From the NCBI GenBank assembly GCA_015852425.1, contig JAAAIG010000351.1, forward strand, positions 1-37,049: 37,049 nucleotides of DNA, given 5' to 3'. Source of the DNA: Gryganskiella cystojenkinii. Lineage: Eukaryota > Mortierellomycota > Mortierellomycetes > Mortierellales > Mortierellaceae. Position numbers and translations under genes: made by a program. The notes below the pieces were generated by a model that saw only the letters and a list, made by a program, of their open reading frames with translations, searched no databases and was not told where the DNA came from. The stretch's first letter is position 1, and each line of letters starts with the position of its first letter. Positions 1-9,858 of this stretch are shown piece by piece.

Positions 1-115
1 TGCCCTTGTTTCCGCTGAGCGACAGAGATCCCCAACCTAAGTTCGTTACATCACAGCGGGGCAAGTAGAATGAGGATGTCGGGAATGTCGAGTGGTCGTT
101 GTTGAATTGATCCAT
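1..115 (-). CDS. 5' end of an unrecognised protein-coding gene, running off the left edge
   Basis: Reading leftwards from an ATG at 113-115, the frame stays open for 38 codons to the window edge. It begins MDQFNNDHSTFPTSSF and continues through YLPRCDVTNLGWGSLSL. The composition (N, S, T, P, aromatic residues) is like the disordered N-terminus of a fungal regulatory protein, but no domain is reached, so no function can be given. The start is supported by a TATA-like sequence about 85 bp upstream (198-206) and by its position 162 bp beyond the stop of the next minus-strand gene. The gene could also be a first exon with an intron beyond the window. Confidence 0.5.
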   Translation of the reverse strand, partial: MDQFNNDHSTFPTSSFYLPRCDVTNLGWGSLSLSGNKG

Positions 116-197
116 TGATGTCAAAAGAGATTGAATTGTTCTGTTGTTATGAGGTGAATGAGTGCATGCGAGTGTGCAAGGAAAGGGAAGTCAAAAC

Positions 198-206
198 TTT
201 TTTATA
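198..206 (-). promoter_or_regulatory. Candidate TATA box for the left-edge gene
   Basis: On the minus strand this reads TATAAAAAA, about 85 bp upstream of the ATG at 115. The spacing is plausible for a fungal core promoter. No transcript data are available. Confidence 0.4.
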
Positions 207-217
207 GCCTTTTTTTT

Positions 218-251
218 GCTGTTTTATTGGCAAGGCTGTTTTATTGGCATG
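218..251. repeat. 17-bp tandem duplication
   Basis: Two adjacent copies of gctgttttattggca(a/t)g lie at 218-234 and 235-251 and differ at one position. They sit between the TATA-like site of the left-edge gene and the stop codon of the F-box gene. This is probably a replication-slippage duplication; a paired regulatory site is possible but unsupported. Confidence 0.7.
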
Positions 252-277
252 GCTGTCATATCAATGGAGGATCAAAT

Positions 278-1765
278 CTAAGTAAACTGGACGCGATCCC
301 AGTTCAGGTTCGGTTTCGCGTTCAGCTCTCTTAGCGCGTTCGCATAAATGGGGTGACTCTCTCTCAAGGGTGCAAAGATGCTCTCGTCCTTATTGCCGTA
401 ATGGTTAATCGGAAAAACGTAATAGTCATCATTCTCGTACGTGCGTACATTTGACGGCAACCAAGAATCCTCCGGTCCTGCAATCCTTACATCCAAGGAC
501 TCGATCGTCTCATCACAAGCCCAGGGGACCCAGTTCGAACGGTCCAAAGTACTGTCAAGGCTTGTGGTATTTGTTGGATCCTCATACATGATGGCGAGGC
601 CTGTTGGAGAGGCTGAAAAAACTGTACAGAGATCCGCAATCCGAACAATCGCCTGTGAGAGACGCAGTCGTCTCAACCTCGAGAAGCTCTGCAGGATCCA
701 AGCGATCGTGGAGGATGCCGACAGGAACCATCTTGGGTACAGATACGTCACTTCTAGGACCTCGAGTGTATCCTTCAAGACTGCACTACCTTTGATCAAG
801 ACCTCCATAACTTCGTCATCTCGGAGCACTGCGCCCTCAATCTTGAGAGCCTTCAGCGGTAGGAACCTAGGTCCACCCAGCATCGTAGGGACTCCCGAGA
901 GCAAGATCTCTAGTTGCTCTTGTTTCATCTGCTGACGTTCTAGGACCATTTCTTGGAGACGAGGACAGCATTCTTGAAACACCTTAGCAAGGTTGTCGAT
1001 GGACGATTGATCAACGATGCTGATAATTGCACCAGACTCTACAAGGTCGATGGATTCCAGGTTTGGGGAAGCCCGTAAGATCGGTAGAATTGGACCGATG
1101 GATCCCATGCCGAGATATATACCCTCGAGCTTGAGTTTCTTGAGGGACAAGGGCCGTTCTTGAAGTGATCTTGCAAAAGAGGTGGGGAAAGGAGGAGGAA
1201 TCACAGGGTCGCGTTGACACTCCCACATGTTGGTTTCGAGCGAAACAAGGTCGGCCAGGTGTTCGAGCAGATACATCATTCCCCCGTTCACCGGATGCAA
1301 ATCCCTCATCTGCAGGGTCTTCAAGTTTCGAAGGCGAGCGATCCGGCCGATCAAATCCTGGTCTCTCCCAAGGGGTTCCCATCTTTTCGCACCTTTGGTC
1401 GAGAGATGTTGTAGTCCTGGGTTTTGCTGGAGGAGTTGAATCACCAGGTCAATGTTTTGTGGGTGAAGAGGTGGGGTGTGGAGTTTGACCAGGTTCTGAC
1501 AATTGGGACCCAGGTCAAAAAAAGCAATGGTGCTGTAACTAGGCCAAAAGAGTTTTCGTATGTATTGCGAGTGTAGTGAGAGCGTCTCGAGAAACGAGCC
1601 ACCGTGGAATTCGTATATAGTACCCCATAGCTGTGGGATTGCGGCTGCGAACCATGTGTTGTTGACAAGACAGATACGCGCAAGGTCCTTTTGGGGCAAG
1701 TGGGAAAAGATTTGAGTCAGGATCTCGGGTAGGTTGACTGCATTGGCCTTAATGACAGTGGTCAT
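278..1765 (-). CDS. F-box / leucine-rich-repeat protein
   Basis: Single-exon gene of 495 aa. The N-terminus (residues about 10-50) carries an F-box: LPEILTQIFSHLPQKDLARI, then CLVNNTWFAAAIPQLW. F-boxes bind Skp1 in SCF ubiquitin ligases and the rest of the protein selects the substrate. Residues about 90-480 contain irregular leucine-rich units, e.g. LRNLKTLQMRDLHP, LSLKKLKLEGIYLG, SPNLESIDLVES and FSRLRRLRLSQ, as in the large F-box/LRR families of Mortierella-type fungi. The ATG at 1763-1765 lies just before the F-box, so the start is well placed; the stop is TAG at 278-280. It is divergent to the F-box gene at 2550 with 784 bp between the starts. The substrate cannot be predicted. Confidence 0.85.
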   Translation of the reverse strand: MTTVIKANAVNLPEILTQIFSHLPQKDLARICLVNNTWFAAAIPQLWGTIYEFHGGSFLETLSLHSQYIRKLFWPSYSTIAFFDLGPNCQNLVKLHTPPLHPQNIDLVIQLLQQNPGLQHLSTKGAKRWEPLGRDQDLIGRIARLRNLKTLQMRDLHPVNGGMMYLLEHLADLVSLETNMWECQRDPVIPPPFPTSFARSLQERPLSLKKLKLEGIYLGMGSIGPILPILRASPNLESIDLVESGAIISIVDQSSIDNLAKVFQECCPRLQEMVLERQQMKQEQLEILLSGVPTMLGGPRFLPLKALKIEGAVLRDDEVMEVLIKGSAVLKDTLEVLEVTYLYPRWFLSASSTIAWILQSFSRLRRLRLSQAIVRIADLCTVFSASPTGLAIMYEDPTNTTSLDSTLDRSNWVPWACDETIESLDVRIAGPEDSWLPSNVRTYENDDYYVFPINHYGNKDESIFAPLRESHPIYANALRELNAKPNLNWDRVQFT

Positions 1766-2549
1766 GGGAATGAAATGTCCAGTGAGAGATGAATAAATGG
1801 GAAGGATGTGAGATGAAGCGAAGGGAAAACAAACGTTGGAATGAAAGAGCTACGGGAACTCTTGCTATCACCCGCAAAATGCTCTCACGACGACAACAAG
1901 AACCAAACAGGGAAGAAATATGAACGAGGTGGTCATTGTGTTTTTCCGTTTGTTTGTTCTCGTTCGCTGAAAATAATAGCAAGGAGAGTCGCCTTTCTCT
2001 TCTACGCTGTCCTGCAACAAATAAGAAAAGAAGGTTGGGGTGGCGTTCTTGCAGGCCGAGAGCCTCTGGTCTGTCACGGTGAAAAGAGGTACTACATGGT
2101 CATCTGAGTGGTTCATCCGAGCTTCTCACGGAGCAGATGGCGTTGCATGAGCGATTGAGGAGGAGAACAAGGACAAGTTGGGGCTATTATTTGTTCGCTT
2201 GCGGTTACAAGGTGTGTAATAAGTGATCGACTCAACCCTCCACAAAGGTAAATGGGATAGGTTTGGAGTTCGATCATACGACCACTCGTTAATTCCGTGT
2301 GAAATGCACGTGCAAGTTCTTATGTGTGCACCCCCAAAAGCTTTACTGTGTCAATGGCCTGACTCCCTTCCAATTGCTTTTAACCCCCTCGAGAGCAGCG
2401 CCCTTGCCTTCTTTCCTCTCCACAGCTCCGTGACATCACCCCTCTTTTCTTCGGATTCCTTATTTTTTTTCTTTTCATTCTACAACAAACCTACTCCCCA
2501 TCTAACATCCCCCTTCATTCATTATTTTTCTTCTTTAAAAACACAACTC
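1766..2549. promoter_or_regulatory. Divergent intergenic region between two F-box genes
   Basis: This 784-bp gap separates the ATG of the minus-strand F-box/LRR gene from the ATG of the plus-strand F-box gene. The right half (about 2395-2545) is strongly pyrimidine-rich on the plus strand, as is usual upstream of fungal starts, with long T/C runs. Open frames here lack domain similarity and codon structure and are not called. No clear TATA box is seen for either gene. Confidence 0.5.
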
Positions 2550-5431
2550 ATGCTCAAGTTCGTCAAGGAGGGCGCTCTCGATCTGCTCGCCTTCACCTTG
2601 CCTTCGTCCCTGCTCGAGTCCATTCGTCAGGTCTCCGAGGATGATTTTCTTGCCCCACAACACTCGCACAGACAGCGACAACCTCGTCCAAGGATCTCTT
2701 CTTCCTCGTCTGCGTCCTCCCACAGGACTGTGGCTGCCTCAAGACGTCTTCGACCTATTGACTCGCAGGTAATCGTTGTCATCCTTTCTGTCTCTCTCTT
2801 TCTCTCTTCCCCATTGCTTCGAACACCTTTTTTTCTTCTTTCTTGAAGAACAACCGCATTCTCAATCTGTCTCAGCACTAATCAGGCATTCACGAAAACG
2901 CTTTATTTTATTTTTTTTATTTTTTTTGTCAGCAGTCCAGTTCCCGCCTAGAAGCCCGGCATCAAGATTTGCCGACTACAAATGTTGACGGACCCATGAC
3001 AACAGCTACTTGCAAAACAGTAATCTCAATCCCACTCCCCTATGAGGTCCTCACTTTGATCTTTCAATTTCTTCCAGCTTCAGATCTCTTTTCGATTTTG
3101 GCCGTCTGTCGACTCTGGCGTCAGATCGCTCTCCAAGAGACCAAACATGTCGATCTATCCGAAGGTTTCCCTGTCGATTGTCTGGGATTGGAAGAGAACG
3201 AGTACAGTGATTTTGACTTTGTCTTTAACCTGTTTTCAATCTTCCCCTTGATCTCGAGTCTGGTCATCAAGGATCGGTACATGCGCGATCGGGATCTTCG
3301 AGTCGTCACGGCTGGTATTCTTGCAGGCAAAATGGCATTCACTAGACCCGAGGGGCCAGTGATCGGGACAACCGAGTACTTCGCCATCCGCCAGGCGATC
3401 CATGAGCAAAAGAACCGACAGCTCAAGGCGCAACCTTCTGAGGATGGCGAGGAGGAGAGATCTGTAAAGCCAAAGGAAGCGATCTATAACGAAACCGAGG
3501 ACGCCCTTGCATCATCCCAAGTGTCAACCGCAACCACAACGACATCACCTTCATCATCATCATCACTCTCAAAGACAACCACAAAACTCTTTCGAGGGAC
3601 CATCAAGGAGCAACTCCGAGACTTTTCCAAATCCGTTGGTACCTATGTCCTTATCCCCCAGACTCGCAAAACTCTTCGGAAAAAGATCCTCGAACGTCTA
3701 GAACAAAACCTCGAACAAAAAGAGGTACAGGAATACCTTTGGATGCAAGACAACGACATTGATCCAAGATTGCTACCTACCACAACAGCGGCCTACGTTT
3801 GCTCGACTTCCGACTCTGATGTTGATCAAAAACGATACCCCTTGGTCCCCATGACGCATTACCGATTCCAGGACTGCTGTTTCGCAAACGACTGGGGTGC
3901 AGTCATGGATCTGAACAAATTACCGATGATTGGACTGGCCGCCGCGATCTCGGGTCAAGGTCTGGTCGTCGACCTCGAGGGATCGTATGGTGCGCCCTCA
4001 AGAAGTATCAAGTCCATGCTGGGATTCTGCTTCGGAGCTCATTGTGTTATTTCTTTGGATTTGAATTTCCAGCACACACATATGGAGTTGGAGCATGTGG
4101 TCGAGCTTTTGAGTGAGAACCCGATCCTGTTCAAGGTCCATATTGTTGATTCGTCTGCATATCAGGAACTGATCCGATTGCCTGCACTCCGAGGTTTGGG
4201 AGCAATCATGGAACAGATGCAGGACTCATGTCTGGATTTAGATGAACAGAGTCTCGAGACGCATTTACAGCGAGCTCGAGCTGTTTTATTAGATTTGGAG
4301 CGAAAGATTGTTAGGGAAGAGGATGACGAAAAAGAGCATGCAGGCGTGCTCTTGAATGGAGTTCAAGAAGAATACCTCGGAGGCGCCGTTGCCACTACTG
4401 CTACGACTGCCGTTGAAACCGAGACCGGTGTTGCGACTGGTCACCCTGCAGTGCGAATCCGTCGTGTTTATGACGATGTTGACAAACCCGTGGCGTCCCT
4501 CGTGCGTCAGTTGCCGTTCACGGGCAACGCCTCTGCCGCTGATCGACACCGGACAGCCAAAGTCCTACTTAAGGGTGTGATTGACAATGGAGTCATAGGC
4601 TTGATCAACACGCGCGATCGTCAGTCTGGACAGTCTTTGTTGCACGCTTTGGCATGGAAACGATCGTACATGTCGCTTGTTGCCCAAGCAAGGAGTGCTG
4701 CACCCCCAACCCCACCCTTTTCAACACAGCAAGAGAGAGGACCCTTCGATACGTTGTCGTCCTCGTTCCCTCCCAAGGGTTACTTTTCGAGTCGTCCGCA
4801 CTCTGGATTCTTCTCTTCATCACCACCTCGTGTTTCATCGCCACTCGTCGATCAAGGAATGTCCGAGATTGCACCTTTGCCGTCATCAGAGGAAACCTCC
4901 GGGTCTCTGAGCGCAGATCAAACATCTTCATCGACACTGTCGACACTTCGGTCTATTAGTGCCTTGCCTGCAGCTCTGACGTCAGCATTATCGTTCCGTC
5001 GTCGTCTCAGTTTACCAACCTCGTCTATATGGATCCCTCAGGACAGTGAGGATATTGGCGTCGGTGGCGGCTCGCTTCCTACGCCTGACGCCGATGGAGA
5101 TGAACCCGAGGGTGTCGATGCTTTGCCGTCAAGTAAGGAAAACAATCCTTGTGTGGTTGAGGAGGGGCCTGCATCTACAGGAAAGTGCGTTTCCTCGGAG
5201 CCAACTGTCTCCGAACCGACTCTTGTGATTCCTGAACAGCACCCAGTCGCGATCGCTTTGCGGATGGCCAGGTCACTTTTGGAACTGAAGGCGGATCCGA
5301 ACGTTTACAATCGAGATGGTCGATCTGCCGTAGTCTGTGCCTCGTATATGGGGTTCCAACCCATGGAGACCTTGCTTATTGAGCATGGTGGGTACTCCAA
5401 GGAGCTGATCCGGATTCGAGAGACCATGTAG
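2550..5431 (+). CDS. F-box protein with C-terminal ankyrin-like repeat
   Basis: Two exons, 2550-2768 and 2936-5431 (or 2933-5431), giving 904 or 905 aa. The donor is CAG|GTAATC. The acceptor is a tandem NAGNAG (cagcag at 2930-2935), and both AGs keep the frame. Exon 1 encodes a leucine-rich stretch starting MLKFVKEGALDLLAF and then a basic/serine linker. The F-box is at about residues 106-145 (PLPYEVLTLIFQFLPASDLF, then CRLWRQIALQ). The middle is long and partly disordered (serine- and threonine-rich, about residues 580-760). The last about 60 residues look like one to two ankyrin units: LLELKADPNVYNRDGRSAVV followed by MGFQPMETLLIEHGG. The likely role is an SCF substrate adaptor. An alternative, unspliced start at ATG 2996 would drop exon 1, but exon 1 has coding character. 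Divergent to the F-box/LRR gene on its left. Confidence 0.8.
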
Positions 5432-5934
5432 AAAATCAATCCTTTCTCCGGCACTTGCTCAATCCTGTTCGGTTTTTTTTTCTTCCGTCCCCTTTCAAAG
5501 GTGTTTTCTTCTTCCTCTCCTATTACACTGTGTGTCAATGTGTCACAACTTAGAAAGTAATTTTTGTATTTATATGTCCGTGTCTTCTTTTTTCCAGTTG
5601 TATCGTAGTCTTGTTCTTTGTTTGTGTGTTTCCTTTTTGCTGCACTTTAGTCTTCATATCCTTTCTGAAAGGAACATAATACTTTTTTTTTCATAAATGC
5701 TTGCTCTGTCCAAGTAAAACAATTTTTTTTTTTTTTCTAAATTCTTTTCCTTTCCAAATAAAAAAATTTTTTTTTTTTTTTTTTTGGTTATATTATTCCA
5801 CCATGATTGCACAGCGACTAATTTTCTATTTTCTGCCTTGTCCACCAGAAATGCTTTCCCTTTTTCATGGATCCTTTTTTTTTCTTTCGCCTTCTCCTGA
5901 TGTCTTACCTTTACTAAACAGCCACACCAGGCGC
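5432..5934. other. 3' flank of the F-box/ankyrin gene, T-rich
   Basis: About 500 bp without a supported gene. It holds the 3' untranslated region of the F-box/ankyrin gene and several T homopolymers of 8 to 19 bases (around 5686, 5722 and 5767). Short frames across these runs are low-complexity and are not genes. Confidence 0.6.
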
Positions 5935-7660
5935 GACCCTACATCTGGTTCGTTGTTGGTGCAGGTATCGGCGGTCTGGCTTTGGCTCTGCAGTTCGAGC
6001 GCGCCGGTGTCTCCTGCGTGGTGTTGGAAAGACCTCGTCCATCAAACCACTGGGTGCCACTAGGTATGCCAAACCAAAAATTGTCATTTTGAACATGAGA
6101 CAATTTTTTTGTGACAAAACGACAGAAAAAAAAAGACCTGACGAGCAAAACGCTCTCTTCTCCACATAACGTATCCTCCCAGCTTTAAGATCGGCCCTGT
6201 CCTTTAGTGGTCCTACCGCTTACCTCCTTCGCCAACTCCTTCTCTCTGAAGAGTTTGAAGCGGCCGCATTAGAGACCGAAGCGATTTATGCTCGCGATGG
6301 TGTCTTTAAACCGATTTATATCATAAATTACAGCGTGTCATAGCCATGTAGACTGCGAGAACCAAAAGCGACTGAGTGGGACCACAAACGGGGTTTCTAT
6401 CCCTTTGAACTGATCATTTTTATTCACCGTTCTTTGTTTTACATAGGGCGGGTTCCAAATGGCGCATCATTGCGAGACCCAATATCTATCATATGTTTTA
6501 CGATAAGATCTTCAGAGGAAAAAAAGTGTCCTTGGAACAAACGAGTTCTCTCGACCATCAACGGTGACAACGGGACTCGAGTTTAAATGTTCCGATGGAT
6601 CGTCTATGATGGTGACACCGTCGTTGGGGCCGATGGTGCTTACTCAGCAATCCGTCAGGGCATGTTCAAAAATCTTGAAAAAGGAGAATAGGATGCTGTC
6701 CTCGGTTGCGGTTCCCAAGCCCTACAACTTTGTCTGTTTAGTGGGCCAGACATATGAATTGCACCTGACAGCCTTCCCAGAAGTTGAGAAAACGATCTGT
6801 TCTTTGAACGGAATGAGTAGCTCCACCGTGCCCTACACATCGGTATGGTACTTGTACGGAGGCATAATATGTAATCCTGCGTGCCGTAAACGTTAATAAG
6901 GTTAATATTGATGACTATCCTCCTGATTTGCTTCTCCCCAGTGGGCAACCTTCAATACAAAGCAATGCACAGTTTGTTAAATGACGGTCGAACACTTGAA
7001 CAAGTCTTCTAGTAAAGAACATGACACGGATCCAAGCACGGATGAATGGGGTCTCGTGGGTTGGGTGTCAATGCGCTCACTAAAGCCGTTCACGATTTAC
7101 CAATCCCGAGCGAAGTCTCTGGATAGGCCCTAGGCGATTTGATCAAAACATGGACAAGGAGTTGATGTCTAAGGTCACTTTGGAAGAAAAAGTCTGCAAG
7201 ACTTGATAGCGGACAAACTGTTCTTCCTGGTGATGGTGATTTATTTTTCGCTCTCTGCCACATGATAAGAGAAATGCCTCTTTTCTATCGCGAGCGTACC
7301 CCAACGCCTGTTCATTCTCCTTGTTTATTTGATATTTCCATCTTCTAATTTCTATCCCTAGTTGAATCTAGCAGGAGGCGTTGGTGCCTTATCCGCCATG
7401 CACGACGCGATCTGTCTCGCCAACTGGACAAGACTTCCATATCTGTGGAGGATAAAACAAACAAGTCATCAGTGCTACTTTACCTTTTTTTGTTTTTGTT
7501 TTCCTTAAGGAGAGGAGAGGGGTGAAAGGAATGACCAAAGAGTGTTGGTCGGCAGGAACTAGGAATTGCAAAGAATTGTCTCCATTGATTTGCTAACGAG
7601 TATCAACGGAAATGCCTCCGGTTCGCGCACAAATACGTCCGAGAAAAGCGAACGACGTGC
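5935..7660 (+). pseudogene. Decayed FAD-dependent monooxygenase (PHBH/UbiH-type)
   Basis: Pieces of one flavoprotein monooxygenase lie in order but in different frames. At 5952-6060 is the dinucleotide-binding motif VVGAGIGGLALALQFERAG. At 6191-6340 is ALSFSGPTAYLLRQLLLSEE, ending in a TAG. At 6612-6662 is the GD motif GDTVVGADGAYSAIRQ. At 6730-6790 is FVCLVGQTYELH with FPEV. At 7362-7430 is GGVGALSAMHDAICLANW, the flavin-contacting region near the C-terminus, preceded by an acceptor-like ccctag. At about 7625-7660 is YVREKRTT. The breaks include in-frame stops, frameshifts and a non-homologous stretch at 6860-6940. Intron-like boundaries remain, so this is a decayed genomic copy, not a processed one. 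Intact members use FAD and NAD(P)H to hydroxylate small aromatic or lipid substrates; this copy should be inactive. Confidence 0.8.
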
Positions 7661-8128
7661 GTAGACCGTCGCTATTTCCTTCGCCATTGACATGTTATCG
7701 AAAGTCTTCGCGAAATTGTAAGGTAAAGCCAGTCCAGTTATAAGTCAAACGCGGGGAGGGGTGGTAAAAAAAGTGCTCTATGATCTACGTGCCCAATACT
7801 TATCAACAGCATCCCTTCCAACTTTTTTTATCAGCTCCAAGCGACATATCTTAAATAGGTCAAATCCCCATAGGAAAATGCCCACAAGTTTTTAATTTTG
7901 AAGGAGGGGAGTGAGTATATGTCAAAAGGATTTTTTTTTTAAAAAAGAGAAAAACGAGAGAATCATGATACATAAGCCAATCTAAAGCCCGGCTTGTGTG
8001 GATGAGGAAATGAAGAGATGTTGACAAGGAGGGGTTGTTTTTCGTTTGTCGTTGATTCGGAAATCAGACAATGCCGACGTGGTGTTGACTCCTAAATGCG
8101 ACATGTCCTAGTTACGAGAATCAAGAAC
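7661..8128. other. Intergenic, 3' flanks of the pseudogene and ATP5
   Basis: About 470 bp with no supported gene. It lies between the last recognisable monooxygenase fragment and the ATP5 stop codon, and it should contain the ATP5 3' untranslated region. A short A/T homopolymer block lies at 7930-7950. Confidence 0.5.
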
Positions 8129-9534
8129 TTAGATGGCCTCGTGGAGGAGCTGGTTGAGCTTGTTGATCTTGGAGGAGACGGACAAGTCAATGGTCTTGTC
8201 ACCGAACTCGACGACCAAACCACCGAGGATGGAGGGGTTAACCTATTTCACAATAACAATCACAAATCGTCAAGGTTAAACGTTTAGTCCTGTTCCATTT
8301 GATTCCACTTCCAGTTCATGACTCTGTTGATGATTATTCACCTTGTTGGAGACAATGAGGGTCTGCTTGGCGGTGACGAAGGAGGACTTGGCAAGGAAAC
8401 CCTTGACCTTGGCGACATCCTTGGCATCCAACTCCTGATATATTCCAGCAAGTGAAGTGTAAAGAAAGAAGGAAAACGGGGATCAGAATGACAGGACTGA
8501 TGGATCAATTGACACAATAGTCGATAACAAGGAGCAGGTATCCAGTTGTTGTCCTGAAGAAAAAAGTAGATTTTTTACCTTGGCGGAGGTGATGGTGACG
8601 GTGACCTCACCGCGGTTGGCGGCCATCAAGGAACCATAGGAGTTGATGATCTTGATGGTGTCGTAGAGACGACCGTTCTCGGCCAAGGTATCGAAAAAGT
8701 TCTTGGTCAACTCGTTGTACTTGCCAGCACCGAGCATCTGCTGGACACCGCTCTTCTTCTCGATACGGTTGATGGTGGGGTTCTCGAGGTACTCGCGAAG
8801 CTTGGCATCCTTCTCGATGACAGACTTGACCTTCTTCAAGTCAGCATCGACCGTGTCCAAGGCCTGCTTCTTGGAGGCAGCGGTGAACAAGGCGGTGGCG
8901 TAACGGCCCTCAATTCCGTGAATGACAGCGGGGACCTATTTTTAATGGTATGAATAGATGAAATCAGGAGATCAGAAGTCAATGAAATTGGGTTCGATCC
9001 TGTGAAGAGACCACGAGAATGATCCTGGCAAGTGTTGGGACTGGAGAGAACGCGGGATCAGATCGACACCAGAGTCGATTCGAGTATCTTTGGGTGGGTT
9101 GTTTGTTCCGGGTGATCGAAAAAAAAGAGTTGATCCTGTAGAGTCATGTGCGTCTTTTTTTCTTTGATTCAATCCGTTGAATTATCAGGGGTATAATGAA
9201 GGTTGATGATTACCTTGACGGCAGCAGCGGTGGCGTAGCCGCGGGTGGCCTAGAGGAGAAGAATTGAGGAGAGTGGAAGGGTGAATTAGTTAGGTAAAGA
9301 GGGCGGCGAAACCAAGAGGGTGGGATGATCTCTGTTTGCATGAATGTAATCAGGTCCAATTGGCGTGTGTGGGGGAAGAGGAGGGGTTTGATCATGGTGC
9401 GGATCGGGATGAGGGGATGATCGGGAGCAGTAGATGCAAAAAGGGATTTCGAGAACGAGGCACGGGCAAGGACAAACAGACGAGAGTGGGGACTAAGAGA
9501 TGGAGCATACTTGGATGGCACGGTTGGCGATCAT
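8129..9534 (-). CDS. ATP5: ATP synthase subunit 5 / OSCP, mitochondrial
   Basis: Five exons: 9511-9534, 9214-9249, 8579-8935, 8342-8434 and 8129-8242, all with GT-AG borders and all phase 0, giving 207 aa (yeast Atp5 is 212). The N-terminus [20 protein letters not shown] looks like a mitochondrial presequence with a likely cleavage after RGY. The mature protein starts [20 protein letters not shown], the hallmark OSCP segment. [18 protein letters not shown] and the C-terminal [20 protein letters not shown] are also classical OSCP. OSCP sits on top of F1 and joins it to the peripheral stalk of F1Fo ATP synthase in the inner mitochondrial membrane. It is divergent to a zinc-finger gene and shares a 324-bp promoter region with it. 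All splice joins were checked for frame. Confidence 0.96.
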
Positions 9535-9690
9535 GGTGATGTGAGGGGTGATGCGGATGGGGATGATGGAAAGAAGAAAAAGAAAATAAAACTCAAGATT
9601 CAAATGGTCGATTATGAACCGGGTTGGATTGGGTCGCTGTCTTTTCGCTCTCTGTCTATGTGTGTGTGTTGAGAGACACGTTCCGATATG

Positions 9691-9698
9691 TCACGTGA
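9691..9698. promoter_or_regulatory. E-box palindrome TCACGTGA
   Basis: A perfect 8-bp palindrome with a CACGTG core, in the bHLH (Cbf1/USF) class of sites. It is 157 bp from the ATP5 ATG and 161 bp from the zinc-finger ATG, almost exactly central. Confidence 0.5.
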
Positions 9699-9720
9699 TT
9701 GAAATTCGAGAAAGAAGTTA

Positions 9721-9728
9721 TGACGTCA
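9721..9728. promoter_or_regulatory. CRE palindrome TGACGTCA
   Basis: A perfect full-length CRE/ATF site, 131 bp upstream of the zinc-finger ATG. Full palindromes are bound strongly by CREB/ATF-type bZIP factors in fungi and animals. No binding data are available. Confidence 0.5.
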
Positions 9729-9858
9729 CCGGTTTTCTTTTACTTTCGTTTTGTGCAAGGACCACCCCAACATACACCCACCACCTGCAAGGAGACACAC
9801 ATTCCTCCTTTTTTCTGCTACCCTGTGCATCGCTCGTTCTTCATTTCCTTCTCCCCCA

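Larger units (their letters stand above)
9535..9858. promoter_or_regulatory. Bidirectional promoter between ATP5 and the zinc-finger gene
   Basis: The 324-bp gap between two divergent ATGs holds two palindromes 22 bp apart: TCACGTGA at 9691-9698 and TGACGTCA at 9721-9728. The first contains the CACGTG E-box bound by bHLH factors such as Cbf1/USF. The second is the CRE/ATF site bound by bZIP factors. A GT-rich run (tgtgtgtgtgtt) lies at 9659-9670. That both genes use these sites is inferred from position only. Confidence 0.6.

Noticed and set aside
5654..6165. Short frames over the T homopolymers
   Set aside because: Low-complexity F/K runs with no start context. The real signal here is the monooxygenase fragment in another frame.
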